From Platycnemis pennipes (taxonomy: Eukaryota > Arthropoda > Insecta > Odonata > Platycnemididae): a DNA stretch of 64,000 nt. The stretch lies in NCBI GenBank assembly GCA_933228895.1, contig OW121846.1:5673915-5737914 (forward strand), in the 5' to 3' direction. Below, piece after piece: positions 32,195-42,869 of this stretch. Positions within the stretch are counted from its first letter, which is position 1, and each line of letters begins with the position of its first letter. A program made the position numbers and the translations under genes. Under the pieces are notes generated by a model. The model worked only from the letters and a program-made list of their open reading frames with translations. It made no database searches and was not told the DNA's origin.

Positions 32195-33490
32195 CCCACA
32201 TAGCATGCAAGATTTCAGCAAGTTTGGTTGAGGCTGGCATATGGCTTGCCAAGATTGGCAATCTAGATGCAAGCTTGCTACAATTTTGCCAATATTGACA
32301 CGTTCCGTGCAAGTTACGCTCAATTTGCATGAAGTGTGCCAACCTTGGCAACTTTGCTGCAGGACTCTGGCAACATTGGTAGCAATAGTGCAAGGCCCAA
32401 GGCAATTGCAACTATACGGTTCCTACTAAGGGAGGAGTAGAGTTACCTTTGCTTGAACGCGCACGGCTTATTTCCCGTGGAAGAAAAACTATTCGAGCTA
32501 AATTGAAGAAGAGCGAGTTAATAGGAAAATTTTGCGCGAAATTAACTTAAGCATGCGTAACGATAAATTAACTGACAAAGAAGAACAAGTTTGTAAAGTC
32601 GTGAATACAGATTAATTGTGAATACAGTTTGATTGAGTACAGAAAACAGTGGTATTGACGTCAGGGTTTCTACCAAGGATCCCGCAGCCCGTCGGATGAA
32701 GATGGCGATTGCCATATTACTGAGGAAACTCTTATTTATCTCTCCTGGAGTTGAAAGAATATCCGTTATGCATATTCATAACGGTCATGCTTACTTTTAT
32801 CCACAAAATGGTCATTGGGGAAATGTTTTAATGATTCAAATACCCGTGTCCATATGTTGTAAAGTTAGTTATCACTAACGAATTCATGCAAGCCAGCAGC
32901 TGTATATACACGGCCTCCCAACAGTCATTTGTTAGCGAAGAAGCGCTAGATAGCCATCGTGATATGCATTTCGTTAGGTCGTTTAGGATAAGGTAATAGG
33001 GCACGTAGGTCAAGTATGTATTGTTAAGAATTATATCTTTCGCGTTTACAAATGCGGGAAAGTCATTATCTTTTTAACATTTGAAACTATAGGGGTACTC
33101 ATGCATGTAGTGATTTTTTTGTAATAACTTACTAATTCGTTTCGCTATGAACATTGTTACAGCTCCTTTGCACAATTGCATTCCATAGGCAATGTTTTAG
33201 TGTGTGGTTCATGAATGCTTTCCTACCCTCGGCGTACCCTCCATTTTTGCCTGGGTTGAAACTTGCACAGGACTTGTGTGAAGCTTGCACAGGAGTTGCG
33301 TGAAGCTTGCATGAAACTTGCTGCAAGCTTGCAGTGCAACCTTGCAGCAAGCTTGTAACAGGTGCAGTAGTCAGATTGCAGCAAGCTTGCTGCAAGCTTA
33401 AACCTTGCCGATGCAAGCTTGCTGCAAGGTTGCTATCTTGCAATGACAAGCTTGCTGCAAGGTTGCAGCAAGCTTGCTTTGCCATGTGGG
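32195..33490. mobile_element. CCC/GGG-ended element 1 with GCAAGCTTGC arrays, TA TSD
   Basis: The ends CCCACATAGCATGC and ...GCCATGTGGG are inverted repeats. TA lies on both sides (32193-32194 and 33491-33492). The boundary is proved by the host sequence: the Penelope terminal repeat resumes exactly across the insertion. Perfect GCAAGCTTGC palindromes occur at 32269, 33323, 33381, 33413 and 33468, with many near matches (GCAAGTTTG, GCAAGGTTGC) across the outer 250 bp of each end. The central 700 bp holds no recognised gene. Confidence 0.85.
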
Positions 33491-33563
33491 TAATACCCTC
33501 ACCGGCAACGAGGACCTCATATCCCTTTGAAAAAGTGACCAGCATAGGTCACGAAACGTCGCA

Positions 33564-34084
33564 CAGTGGTCCCAAATGGGAAAAAATGGCCAAAATTAAT
33601 ACCGTCGTTATATCAACGTACATACAAAGTAAAATAGTTGAATCCCAAGGTTGTTGACCTGCTGAATCCTATTTTGAAGTTATTTTTTATGTATCTCTAA
33701 ATGTTACATTTTAATGCGATATAATTATTTAAACAATTTCCAAATATTCTACGGAAGTAATTATCTGGGTACAATGGACCCACAACTATTTAGATCATAT
33801 CGCTCCAAAATATTTACGTAATTAATGAATGCATAGTACTTCGAGATCCATGTAATGCTTCAACCCTGTCGTTCACGGGATTCGAACCCACGACCTTCAG
33901 CTACCGGCTTGCGCGTTAGCTACCTATTTAGAATAATTGAATACTCTAATTTAGGGTAAATAACATGATATAAGTAATATATATAACTTCTGGAAAAATA
34001 GGAAAATAGATAAATTTGATGCTTTCATATAGGCATTTATAGTTTGGCATACCTAATCATTTTTATATAATAAAAGTATTATTC
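33564..34084. other. Unassigned AT-rich DNA
   Basis: Apart from the tRNA-like segment at 33861-33925 nothing was recognised. Confidence 0.4.
33861..33925 (-). repeat. tRNA-like SINE head
   Basis: The minus strand reads GGTAGCTAACGCGCAAGCC followed by GTGGGTTCGAATCCCGTG, with a perfect B box GGTTCGAATCC at 33878-33888. The D-arm/A-box part is incomplete (TAGCTAACGCG), so it is not a functional tRNA gene. Confidence 0.55.
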
Positions 34085-34500
34085 CGACATCACTATATCG
34101 GATTCATTGTCGCTCTGCGTATCAGCTAGGGCAAGAAGATTTTTAACCTCAGTTGCTAAGTTTACCTTAGTTTTCTTCAACACGCCTGATATTGAAATTT
34201 ATCGATATGAGACTAACAATGATGTCTGGAATGAATCTTCATTTGTTGCCAACCTAGACGATTTCCCCGTGTGATACTCCCGGCATCTTCTTATATCCTT
34301 ATTATTTGCCTTTACGACTCCTTCTGAGCAGGGTCCAATTGGAATAAATGATTCCTTGGAAATGGCTGCTCAGTGGATCAGCATCTTATGCACAGTTGAT
34401 GGCATGTAATACCGTGCGTAGAGTTGGACATTCAGATCTGTTTCTTGATTATTTTTGCAGCCGTTTCGAGGCCTTTGCTTCGATAGTTAATTGAAGCAGT
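34085..34500 (-). pseudogene. Decayed transposon protein, VHKxLIHG family, copy 1
   Basis: Minus-strand translation gives ETDLNVQLYARYYMPSTVHK, then MLIH, a stop where Gly is expected, AAISKESFIPIGPCSEG, NNKDIRRCREYHTGKSSRLA and TNEDSFQT. It ends with LATEVKNLLALADTQSDNES and a stop at 34085-34087. The same ordered words (VHKVLIHGA, LPLGQLSEEA, ARNKD, FRE, TRK) occur in the 48.4 kb remnant. I know this block as a recurrent protein of arthropod genomes that behaves like a transposon product, but I cannot name its superfamily with confidence. Confidence 0.65.
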
Positions 34501-34778
34501 CAGGGCTAACTCAGCTAGCAACGTGCTGACTCTGAGTTCTTCTTCTCTTTTCTCTTTCGCTTGACTCCTCAAATAATTTTTTTTGGCCGTCGCCCTATTT
34601 CAGCATACTCTTGCGAAAATGCAAAATATAATTTATTACTAACCAATAACATATGGACGTCTTATCAATTAATCGTAATTGTAATAATAGATACTCACCG
34701 TGCGTACTGGGAAGACACGCACATGAAGGAAGTTTAAACTCCAGCCATAACCAGATTTTGAACTTTTTCCTGAATAAT

Positions 34779-35087
34779 TTATCCGCACGCGAGCTTTGTT
34801 CCTACTTTTCCAGATACTTGGGGAAAAAATCCTTGCATGCAGCGCATCAGAATGTTTTTGGCGGCAACATCTCCGTTTCGATTCAATTCAGAAATCAAGT
34901 ATTCCAGAACGTATTGTTTCTTTGAAGCTAAAGAATATCTATTTCGCTTCATTAATTTCTCGTTCAACTCAAGGTTCGTTATCTCTATGACATCCATTAC
35001 AACTCTTAATACATAATCTTTTAGGGCTGAAACGAGAACGTTGAACCAAATATAAGAAAATGCTATGCCAACCACAAAATATATCAA
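34779..35087 (-). other. Open frame upstream of the 34 kb transposon remnant
   Basis: A 102-codon minus-strand frame includes VVMDVIEITNLELNEKLMKR and QYVLEYLISELNRNGD. It lies on the same strand 280 bp upstream of the VHKxLIHG remnant and may be an earlier part of that protein. I see no motif. Confidence 0.25.
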
Positions 35088-35918
35088 TCAATAAAAAAAA
35101 TCAATAAAAAGTTCATAACTAAGAATGAGGAATTAAAATTGGAACCAGGAATGGGAATAAACCTATCTATTCTTTTCTGGCGTATATTGATGGTTAGGTG
35201 TCAGGCAGGAGAAGTGTTTCTTTCCTCTGAGCAGGACAAGCTTTCCTCTGCGCGTAGCAGATCAGAACAGGCTTCTATGCAAGGCACTGAGCATAAATGA
35301 GTCCTGGAACGCTTTCGAAGTGTCACTGCTTAAAACTACGGCAGAGTTCGAGGGTGGTGACCGTTATCCTCGTTCCGTAGTATTCCAAGAAATCTTAAAT
35401 CACGTGCAGAAAAAGTTCTGCTTTGGTGGCCTGAGTGCAATCCGTCCCATCCTCATTGAAGAGCACGCATTGGTTTGAAGGCAATAAAAGTGCAACCGAA
35501 AGCTGCCCTTTTCAGTCAAAATATCTCTTTTGGGTGGCGAGGGAATAGCAAGGGTATTTTGAAACTTTTACTGCTCTGTGGAAGGCCTTATCCTATTTCC
35601 AGAAGCGAGTGGTAGACAGGGTGGTTCAGACGTAATTGAAATATTAAAATATAGGAATAAAAAGCAACAATTAATTGCTGAGTAAACATCTGTAGCTTTT
35701 CGTTTGGATTATAATTCGTATCATGGTATAAAGGTATATGCTAGCACGTAAACCGACCCTCATTAAAAACAGAGATAGACCTCATTGATGAACTTTGGGT
35801 TTAGAGGAATATCCAATACGTGAAAAAAGAATATAATTTAGCACAAAACAGTGCAAATTATGCATGAATATGAAATGAGTGTGAAATAGTCTCCACATGT
35901 GAGATAGAGGGAGAGAGT
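35088..35918. other. Unassigned DNA
   Basis: No gene, LTR copy or repeat was recognised. In particular, the 5' LTR expected for the downstream Gypsy remnant is not here. Confidence 0.4.
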
Positions 35919-36938
35919 TTGTATGGCAAAGGGCAAGGCAATACTTATTACGAAAGACGAGTGTGTCCCGTTGTGAAGTGTTGGACTAATGGCATTCAAG
36001 GGGAAGCGTTATTGGATACCGGCAGTGAAATTTCCGCGGTTTCCGAGAAGCATTTAAGGGAATTAGAATCAAGAGAAATAATCCCTTCCTTTCCCTTGAA
36101 TCGATCGCGCATCGTATGTGTGGACAGCCGGAAGTCACCACCAATCACTCGGCAAGTCTTACTCTCGCTCCAAATACAAGGAATAGAGTTCGAAGTAGTT
36201 TGTCTCGTAATAAAAAATCTTGTAAAACCATTGATTTTGGGAATGGACTTTCTGGTGGATAATAAAGTTCTCATTGATTTAGGAGATAAAACTGTGAAGG
36301 TGAGGGGTTCAGAATCGGCGATAGTTAAGATTCCCATAAATGTTCGAAGGGAACATGACATCGCTAAAGTGTTAGCCGTGGAGGACAGAGTAGACGGAAT
36401 GGGAATAGAGGAGGCGGTCAGGAAATCGAATCGGTTGAGCAGCGAGGAAAAAGAAGACTTGCGGAGACTCCCGGTTAGATACGATGCGCTATTTTCCTCG
36501 ACTCCGGCTCCGATCGAAGGCGTCCGCCATCGGATTAAGCTTTCTGAGAATCGACCTTTAGTACAGAAATCCTACCGAATTCCCATAGCATACTGGCGAC
36601 AGGTGCAAACCAGAATCAATGAGATGCTCACGCAAGACATAGTCGGGAAGGAATCAATCATTCGCTTCGCAGCTGAGAATTTGACGAGGTCCGCCAGAAG
36701 GAGAAAGGAATGTCAGAAAGGGGTGCATTCTAACTTTCGCATCGGAGATCTCGTGCTTCTCAGGACGCCTAGGGTGTCCGATTCCAGACTCGGTTTATTT
36801 CATAAGTGTTTTCATTTGTTAACTGGTCTTTTTAGGACCTCCAAAAGGGTTGGGCCTAACGCGTACATTTTGTCTCGGGAAGACAGTTCCGAATTAGGCA
36901 TCCATAACGCGTTTTCTTTGGTGCCTTATAGGTGTTAA
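35919..36938 (+). pseudogene. Gypsy (Ty3) pol with protease fused in frame to the integrase end
   Basis: A stop-free frame of 339 codons joins two distant parts of a Gypsy polyprotein. Residues 1-140 are a retropepsin with catalytic LLDTGSEIS and the ILGMDFL flap-end motif. Residues about 190-245 are the start of the reverse transcriptase (RHRIKLSENRPLVQKSYRI). At about residue 247 the frame passes directly into the integrase C-terminal region (NFRIGDLVLLR, GPNAYIL, HNAFSLVPYRC). The rest of reverse transcriptase, RNase H and the integrase core are missing. Reading starts inside pol and no gag is visible. The internal deletion kept the frame. It is a non-autonomous remnant; no function is implied. 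Confidence 0.88.
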
Positions 36939-37225
36939 GGAACCACCTCAAGTTTTTTTTTGTTGCTTGTTTTTCGTGCAGAGCGCGAACTCATTTTTTC
37001 TTGCGTCCTTTTTCATCCCGCGAGAAAAAATTCATTCGTGCTGGGGGGCGATGTGACGATCTGCTCGTGTGAGCGTGATCACGGCGTCTTCGCGCGATCG
37101 TGTAGATGCGCGCGGCAGACGGAGAGAGAGACGGCTCGCGCGGTGGTTCAAATTACCGCCCACCATTTTTCGATCCTCCATTATTTTTTAATGTTAGTTG
37201 TAGCGCCGGTCGCATCGACCGACGA

Positions 37226-37234
37226 TATAAAAAG
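37226..37234 (+). promoter_or_regulatory. LTR TATA box
   Basis: TATAAAAAG lies 174 bp into the LTR, downstream of a GC-rich segment, in the usual U3 position. Confidence 0.7.
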
Positions 37235-38063
37235 GGGTTCCCCAGTGAGCTCGCCCCAGACCCAGACCTCAGACTCCAGAGTGAAAGACGGCAGACGGAA
37301 AGAGAGGCGACTCGAACGAAGGAGAGCGACGCGACGCAAGCAGACGCAGAGAACGGAGAAGCGAGGAGGACAGATTGAAAGCAGCCATAAGGCGTGGAGC
37401 TGGAGAGGCGGACCTGCGAAAGAGTCATCGCTTGAGAGGACACGTCTCGTGCAAGCGGACGACAACGCAGCCAGGCGACAATTTCCCTGTTGGCTCTAAG
37501 GCGGACGTAGAAGGTTGGGCCGAGGTCCGGCGCCAACGATTTCTCACCCCAGGGCCGGGAAACCCACGCGTCTCCGGGCATGTTCTAGACACCTTACCAG
37601 GCATAAGTACTTTCCTATCAAACCCCCCCGACCCGATCGGCCAACGGTCGAGCGAACTCCGACCCCGTCTTCGACGCCCAGTGAATCGGGGCGAAAGCCG
37701 TCGCTACCAAACTCCTGAGTCAACTCCACCGTCCTGCGCAAGTGAACTCACATTCTCTAAGAGGGGCGCACGTCATTTGAAAATCAGTCCCAAGCAGACT
37801 GAATTTGTATCACTCTCCTCCCGTCCTAGTGGTCCTCAACCATATTTCAAACGAAAGGACGAGGAGCTTGTAAATATTGTATAAAGGGTTTAATTTCATT
37901 TAATTTCATTTTTCAAAGGGTTTCACTGTTCATTTTTTGTATCATTCATAAGTTCTTAGTTAGGTTAGCTATCATTTGGGTATATTTCATTAATGTTTCA
38001 CGTATCATCAACTCATTCATCCCTCATTATAATATAGGAGTGTATTTTTCTTATGTGTCTAGT

Positions 38064-38069
38064 AATAAA
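38064..38069 (+). terminator. LTR polyadenylation signal
   Basis: AATAAA is followed 25-30 bp later by a T/GT-rich segment. Confidence 0.55.
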
Positions 38070-38150
38070 TCGGCGTTTTTCCTGTGAGCGCGAGTCGTCC
38101 TTTACTCCCGAACGCGGTGACCCGCGTCCATTCGATTTTCAGGTCCGATC

Positions 38151-39185
38151 ACCGCCGATCTCGGAGGGTAATGCTGCAGTTCCGCGAAGGCCTCATCCTA
38201 AGATATTTTTCTCGTTGATCTCTGCTTGCTGATCAGCTTGACCCCGGTTTTGAGTGGCACCCCTTGTCGCTTCTCATTAGGAGCGAAGCTTTCCTTTCCT
38301 TTCTCCGGAGTGGCGTTGGCACGTTCTCGTTCGTGGCTGACGGAGGGAAAGGGAATGGGGGGGGGGGGGATTTGCCCGGCCTCAGGATCCGTACTTAGTC
38401 ATCATGTTTCTTTGTGCTCTCTTATGAAAGAAGAAAAAAGTAATTTGAAATAAAATATATTAATGACATTTTCCGCAAAGAACATTTTGCGCGCAATGTA
38501 AAAATAATTTTTTCAGTCAGAAAAGAATCTGTTTGGCATTCTATATCTCGGGAATGTACGGTATCATAAAAGTGAAAGTTTGCACGTTATTGCGCATTAA
38601 AGCGAGATTTTCAAATACAAGCAATTAAAACTCCTAATGATTTGCATTAGTAAACAAATTGAGTCTAAAGCTAACGTTTTTTTCAAAACACTGAAAATAG
38701 GGCATTTTCAAAACAAGTCTATTTCAGTTCAATTTTCATATCGTCACGAATGCAGAACTCTTGTAGTGGAATTGTTTTCGTTTAAATTTCAAGATTAAAG
38801 ATACGAATTCTTTGGGTGCTGATTTCCGTATACAGGGCTTGTTTACTTAGCTTACCCTGGCCTAGAAATGGTTCTGATACAAACAGTTGCAACCGTAAGG
38901 CTTGGTCGAAAACTTCAGTTTATGAAAATCATTAGGAGTCCAAATATTTTTCATTTGAAAAAAAATCTCACTTTCCTTCAAAATTATCATTTTTTTAAAT
39001 AAAAAAATCACAAAATATTCATAATATGCTATAATGATTGCATAGCATTTTTTGTAGGCAAAGCGTGCAAAATAGTTTTGTGTCGTGAAAAGCTTTCCAC
39101 GTTCTGCTTCGACTTTGAATCAGTCCCCGACTGCGAGCGTGTTGTCGGAACTCGAACAAACAAATATCTAACAATAAGAACCAAT
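38151..39185. other. Unassigned AT-rich DNA
   Basis: A guanine run lies near 38359-38370. No gene or paired repeat was recognised. Confidence 0.4.
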
Positions 39186-39812
39186 CCACAGATTACATCT
39201 ACATCTACATAATACCCTGCAAGCCACCACGAGGGTGTGTGGCAGGGGGTGATTTCTCACCAAACATGCACTACACATCATGCATTAAAAAGGAATAGTA
39301 TTAATATAGTAGTCAGAACAACACTATTTAAAAAAAATACAAATTGCTAAGCAAAAATGCAAAAACATTCTGTTAGTAGGGTTAGCTTTAAGTACTCATA
39401 CCAACATGCAGCTACCAATGCTATTCATTGCTACTCTCTGATAGGACATATTTACCGTTATTCGCATCTCTAATTGTTCGAGGGAAAAAGGACATTTTGA
39501 ATCTATCAGTTCGGCAATCAATTTCTCTAATTTTATGAATATGGTCCAGTCTGCCATAGTAAGTTGGGGTTCGTAAAATATTTTTAACTTCATCACTGAA
39601 AATATTGCCTTGGAATTTGTTTAAGAGATTAAGTCAAAATTTCAACCTGCGATCTGAAAATGATTCCCATTTCAATTCATTTAATAGACTGGTTACGCTA
39701 ACATAATTATCGTATCGTCCCTTTACAAATCTTGCCGATCTTCGCTGCACACGTTCAAGTTCATTGCTTAGACCGATTTCGTAGGGATCCCATACACTGG
39801 CAGCATATTCCA
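39186..39812 (-). pseudogene. 3' end of a CR1/L2-like LINE
   Basis: On the minus strand the translation starts LEYAASVWDPYEIGLSNELE and continues RVQRRSARFVKGRYDNY, SVTSLLNELKWESFSDRRLK and LNLLNKFQGN. This is the conserved C-terminal region after the reverse transcriptase in CR1/L2-type LINEs. It ends in the widespread insect motif CCCTCGTGGTGGCTTGCAGG and a (TGTAGA)n tail at 39195-39212. One or two frameshifts are present. The 5' side is cut abruptly at about 39812, beside CT-rich DNA. Confidence 0.8.
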
Positions 39813-41420
39813 ATTACAGATGGGTCGGCGTCAGCGGGGCCGGCCCCTATCGCTCTCCCCTCCCCCTTCCTCTCTCCCTTTCGCGTACTGCTCTCCCCTT
39901 CCCTAGCGCGTGCTGGGACTCGCTCTCCAGCTAAGGGAAATTCCTCGCCCCGAGAGAGCACGCGAAGGACAATTGGAAATTGTGTTGCATTGCTTCGGGA
40001 TTACGGTCACTGTGTTGTTGTTATAAACAGTACACAAAAATACGATGGACCTACGTGGAGACGAAGAATTCCCGTTTCAAAGGAGTGTCATAATCAGTCA
40101 TTAAGTTCGGACTTTAACGTCATACACATCATGGAAATCAGTCTATTTTCGCCAAAATTAGCGTTTTTCTGAGGCCAATAGAATTATGAGAAACGCAATG
40201 ACTGAAAAATTAATACATTTATTTAATAGACCCATCCTTACTCTCGAAGTTTGCGCAGAAAAAAACTGTTTAAGTAGCAAAGCAGGGCCTTCAAGTCATG
40301 GGGTGTAGACGTCTGCGGAAGCGTTTTTGCGAAGCGGAACTGTTGGAGGGTCAATATCTTTCCTTGGGAGTGAGTACTTTAGTGGTAAAAAAAATCTCCA
40401 GACCACGGAACGCTCTGCAGGCGTTTCTGCATTTTCGTTTCTAGCGTTCAACGTTTTCTAAGCACATCAGCCATCACTACCAAGAGCAGGACTTGTTTCG
40501 TTAAAGGATGCAAGACGGGATATAGTAAAACGAGGAAAGAAATTCCAAGCTGGATGTGAAGAGCAAGGCAATGTTCGAAGCCACTGTAACTAGTACACAT
40601 TCTGTTGTTAATGCTCTGCATTTGTTGTACCTACTCTATTTGTTTTCTTATCAAGTGCAATATCATAACAATAGTGCTCATTTGTGTTTCAGAATAGTAC
40701 GAAAATCCCTGAACGTTTAATATTTCCGCTTTCTCGTCCACGTAGCGGTAGAAAATGGCAGGTACTTGTTATTGCTGACGCGCTAAAGGCCGTTGTACAC
40801 GGTACAATTTCTTGTACAAGATCTCGTACCATAAATTGAACGGCGAGATTGGACCAAGATATTGTATAAGAAGTTGGTTCACGGTCGCACACGATCAAAG
40901 ATTTTCATGCAATTTGTGCGCCAATAACATGCGCAGATATCGTTTTCTGTCCAACAGCTGAATCGTGAATTCCGATGACGACAGTATTTTGAAAAAGCTG
41001 CCATAGTTACTGGGTTGCAACGATTTGCTACCATTAATCCTCGCATTAATAAAATGAAATTTCACGATTGCTTACTTGCTCTCTTTCATCGACTCATGAA
41101 ACCCATCATTTATCGTCCAAACATAATTTTTTCGCTTGTTGCATATATTTAGTTTGGTTCAATAACGTCATCTTAATTTTATTGAGGTTTAATGTTTCCC
41201 AGTGTGTCCAACTCATCTTTTGAGAAATAGAACACTTCCGACGCGACAGACGAATATCACAATATGTAAACAACAAACAATATCATAATATGGAAGCAAC
41301 AAAGAATATCACGATATGTACAACAAAAATGGAAGTTTTTCCACGTTTACAGGAATAAAAGTGATCGCAAACAGAACACCGACCTTACGAATACTAAACG
41401 AACGCATCACTACCCAAGCA
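39813..41420. other. Unassigned DNA with one transposon-like terminus
   Basis: 39830-39960 is CT- and GC-rich. AAAGGCCGTTGTACACGGTA at 40787 resembles a Harbinger-type end, and a similar AAAGGCCGTTTTACATGG lies at 57807. No partner terminus was found, and nothing else is recognisable. Confidence 0.35.
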
Positions 41421-41646
41421 GCAGATGATATCCATCGGATATCTAAATAAGGTTGATATATCCAAAACACGTTGTTATGACACGAGGGATATTTAGACAA
41501 CGTTGCATAGACATCCTATTTGTAACATCCACGACGAGTCGTAAGAATAACGTTACATAGACATCCTGTTTGTAACATCCATATTAAGTTGTAAAAATAA
41601 CATTACATAGATATCCAAGTTGTACTATCAATGATATTATAATCTT
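41421..41646. repeat. 50-bp tandem repeat after a GATATCC/GGATATC palindrome
   Basis: Three copies of a 50-bp unit (41499-41548, 41549-41598, 41599-41646) begin AACGTTGCATAGACATCC, AACGTTACATAGACATCC and AACATTACATAGATATCC. Just before them, TACCCAAGCAGCAGATGATA runs into ATCCATCGGATATC, a palindromic cluster like those near the ends of the CCC/GGG elements. Confidence 0.75.
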
Positions 41647-41649
41647 AAT

Positions 41650-42640
41650 TGACATTATATAGATAGTCCATGCATGTTAAACAAAATCTGAAACTAAACT
41701 AAAATTACACCACGTATTAAAATGAGAAAGACAAACAAAATATTAATATTATCATTATTTTAAAATTGATTTTTGTGTAATACATTAAGGGTTAATACAA
41801 AAAAGATATTGTGGAAAAGGTTAATGTACTTCATCTTTTTTGTCACATTTACCATCAATTCAAGAAGTGGCACATATTTCCTTAAAAGTTGTTATTCCAA
41901 ACAGTATCCATAGGTAACATATGTTCTATACAGAATTGAAGAGCACAAATGTTTTGTCTTATGTCTGGGGATTACCAAAAACCATAATAAGCGAACCTGT
42001 CCCTGGTGAAAATGGCCACAGGAAATTTATGTGGCCGTCTGCGGCCATCTGTATTGGATATTCCTCATTTTTGGAAGATATTTTTCCTACGTTTGTCCTG
42101 CACGGTTCTTTCTTATCCGTTGGGCCAACATTGGAAGGTTGTGATGGAAGGGCTACTGGATTACAGTGCTGTGCATGCCGCGCATGGCCACACACAAGCT
42201 GTATATCATCTCACTAAGCACATTTGCTTTGCTCAACTCCGGTATGATGTTTTAGATGAACAAAAACTCTTAAGAAGTTTAGTTATAGTAAAGGACTTGC
42301 CGAAGAGCTGAAACACTTAATTTTCGCTTCCTTGATAATCATTTAATGAATTCAGTACCTACGGACAGGAAATTCAGTTCTGGTTAAACTTAAAACCATT
42401 GCTTTTTTAAAACATTAATACAAGAAATAAAGTTCTAGGAAAAAAATTTGATGTCTTTAAACAAGTGCAAATTAATTTTAAATGATACAATTCAAAGTAC
42501 ATACGTTCAAACACACTACAGTTTAGAAAACTTATTTTTTTAAATAAGAGCACCATCATCAACGATAAATCACAACTTTGGCGCACACGAACAACTTTAA
42601 CCGAATATTCATTCAAAAGTTCGCGGCTTTGTAAGGTATC
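41650..42640. other. Unassigned DNA with GGCCACA/TGTGGCC words
   Basis: Several copies of GGCCAC and its complement lie between 42011 and 42190 and again at 44385-44480. Open frames here have no recognisable content. Confidence 0.3.
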
Positions 42641-42645
42641 GACTA

Positions 42646-42864
42646 TATCGATATAATCGCAATGCTAATCGGCTTCTACATTCAAAATGGCGGTTGCGAA
42701 TTGTTGTTTCAACGTTCATGCATGAATGGTTGTGAATAATTTGATCATGCAAAGTCAGCTCGCAGGCAAGCAACTGGAATGAAATTGATCTCGAAGCATA
42801 GCGTTTTTATGAAGTTCGTCACATAGAAGCTTACTTTAAAATTGGAATTGGCGAATAAGATACG
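42646..42864 (+). promoter_or_regulatory. Possible host promoter (DRE) and non-coding first exon
   Basis: TATCGATA (42646-42653) is the insect DRE core-promoter motif. About 200 bp later CGAATAAGATACG is followed by GTGAGTAAAT, a strong splice donor at 42865. The spacing fits a short first exon transcribed to the right. The only ATG frame between them is very short, so the exon would be mainly untranslated. The next exon is not recognised. Inference only. Confidence 0.3.
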
Positions 42865-42869
42865 GTGAG

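Larger units (their letters stand above)
30930..33563 (-). mobile_element. Penelope-like element remains with inverted terminal copies
   Basis: The left terminal segment (about 30945-31095) contains CGACGTTTCGTGACCTATGC, GGTGGGTGGGTCGAG and TTGAAAAATATTTGTGAA. The same words recur in inverted order at 32108-32192 and 33493-33560. Between the copies lies a minus-strand GIY-YIG endonuclease frame and part of the linker that precedes it. The reverse transcriptase proper is missing. Inverted partial copies of the terminal repeat are common in Penelope insertions. Two DNA elements interrupt it, at 31656-32070 and 32195-33490. Confidence 0.85.
37052..38150 (+). repeat. 3' LTR of the Gypsy remnant (right end approximate)
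   Basis: A purine-rich tract (GCTGGGGGGCGA, 37040-37051) immediately precedes TGTGACGATCTGC, a normal polypurine tract plus LTR start. Inside are a TATA box and, about 840 bp later, AATAAA. The start is firm. The end is not, because no second LTR and no clear target duplication were found; it is placed a little beyond the poly(A) signal. Open frames in this stretch are products of GC-rich sequence and are not called. Confidence 0.7.

Noticed and set aside
32195..33490. CRISPR-like array suggested by the repeated GCAAGCTTGC words
   Set aside because: The repeats are short palindromes at irregular spacing within a transposon end, and the genome is eukaryotic.
33861..33925. Functional tRNA gene on the minus strand
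   Set aside because: The B box is perfect, but the D arm is incomplete and no acceptor stem pairs.
36960..37884. Several frames of 90-180 codons after the Gypsy pol remnant
   Set aside because: They fall in the LTR between polypurine tract and poly(A) signal and overlap each other on both strands. The GC-rich, stop-poor sequence explains them.
37052..38150. Solo-LTR interpretation of the Gypsy 3' LTR
   Set aside because: It follows directly on a pol remnant and a polypurine tract, so it is the 3' end of an internal remnant, not a solo LTR.
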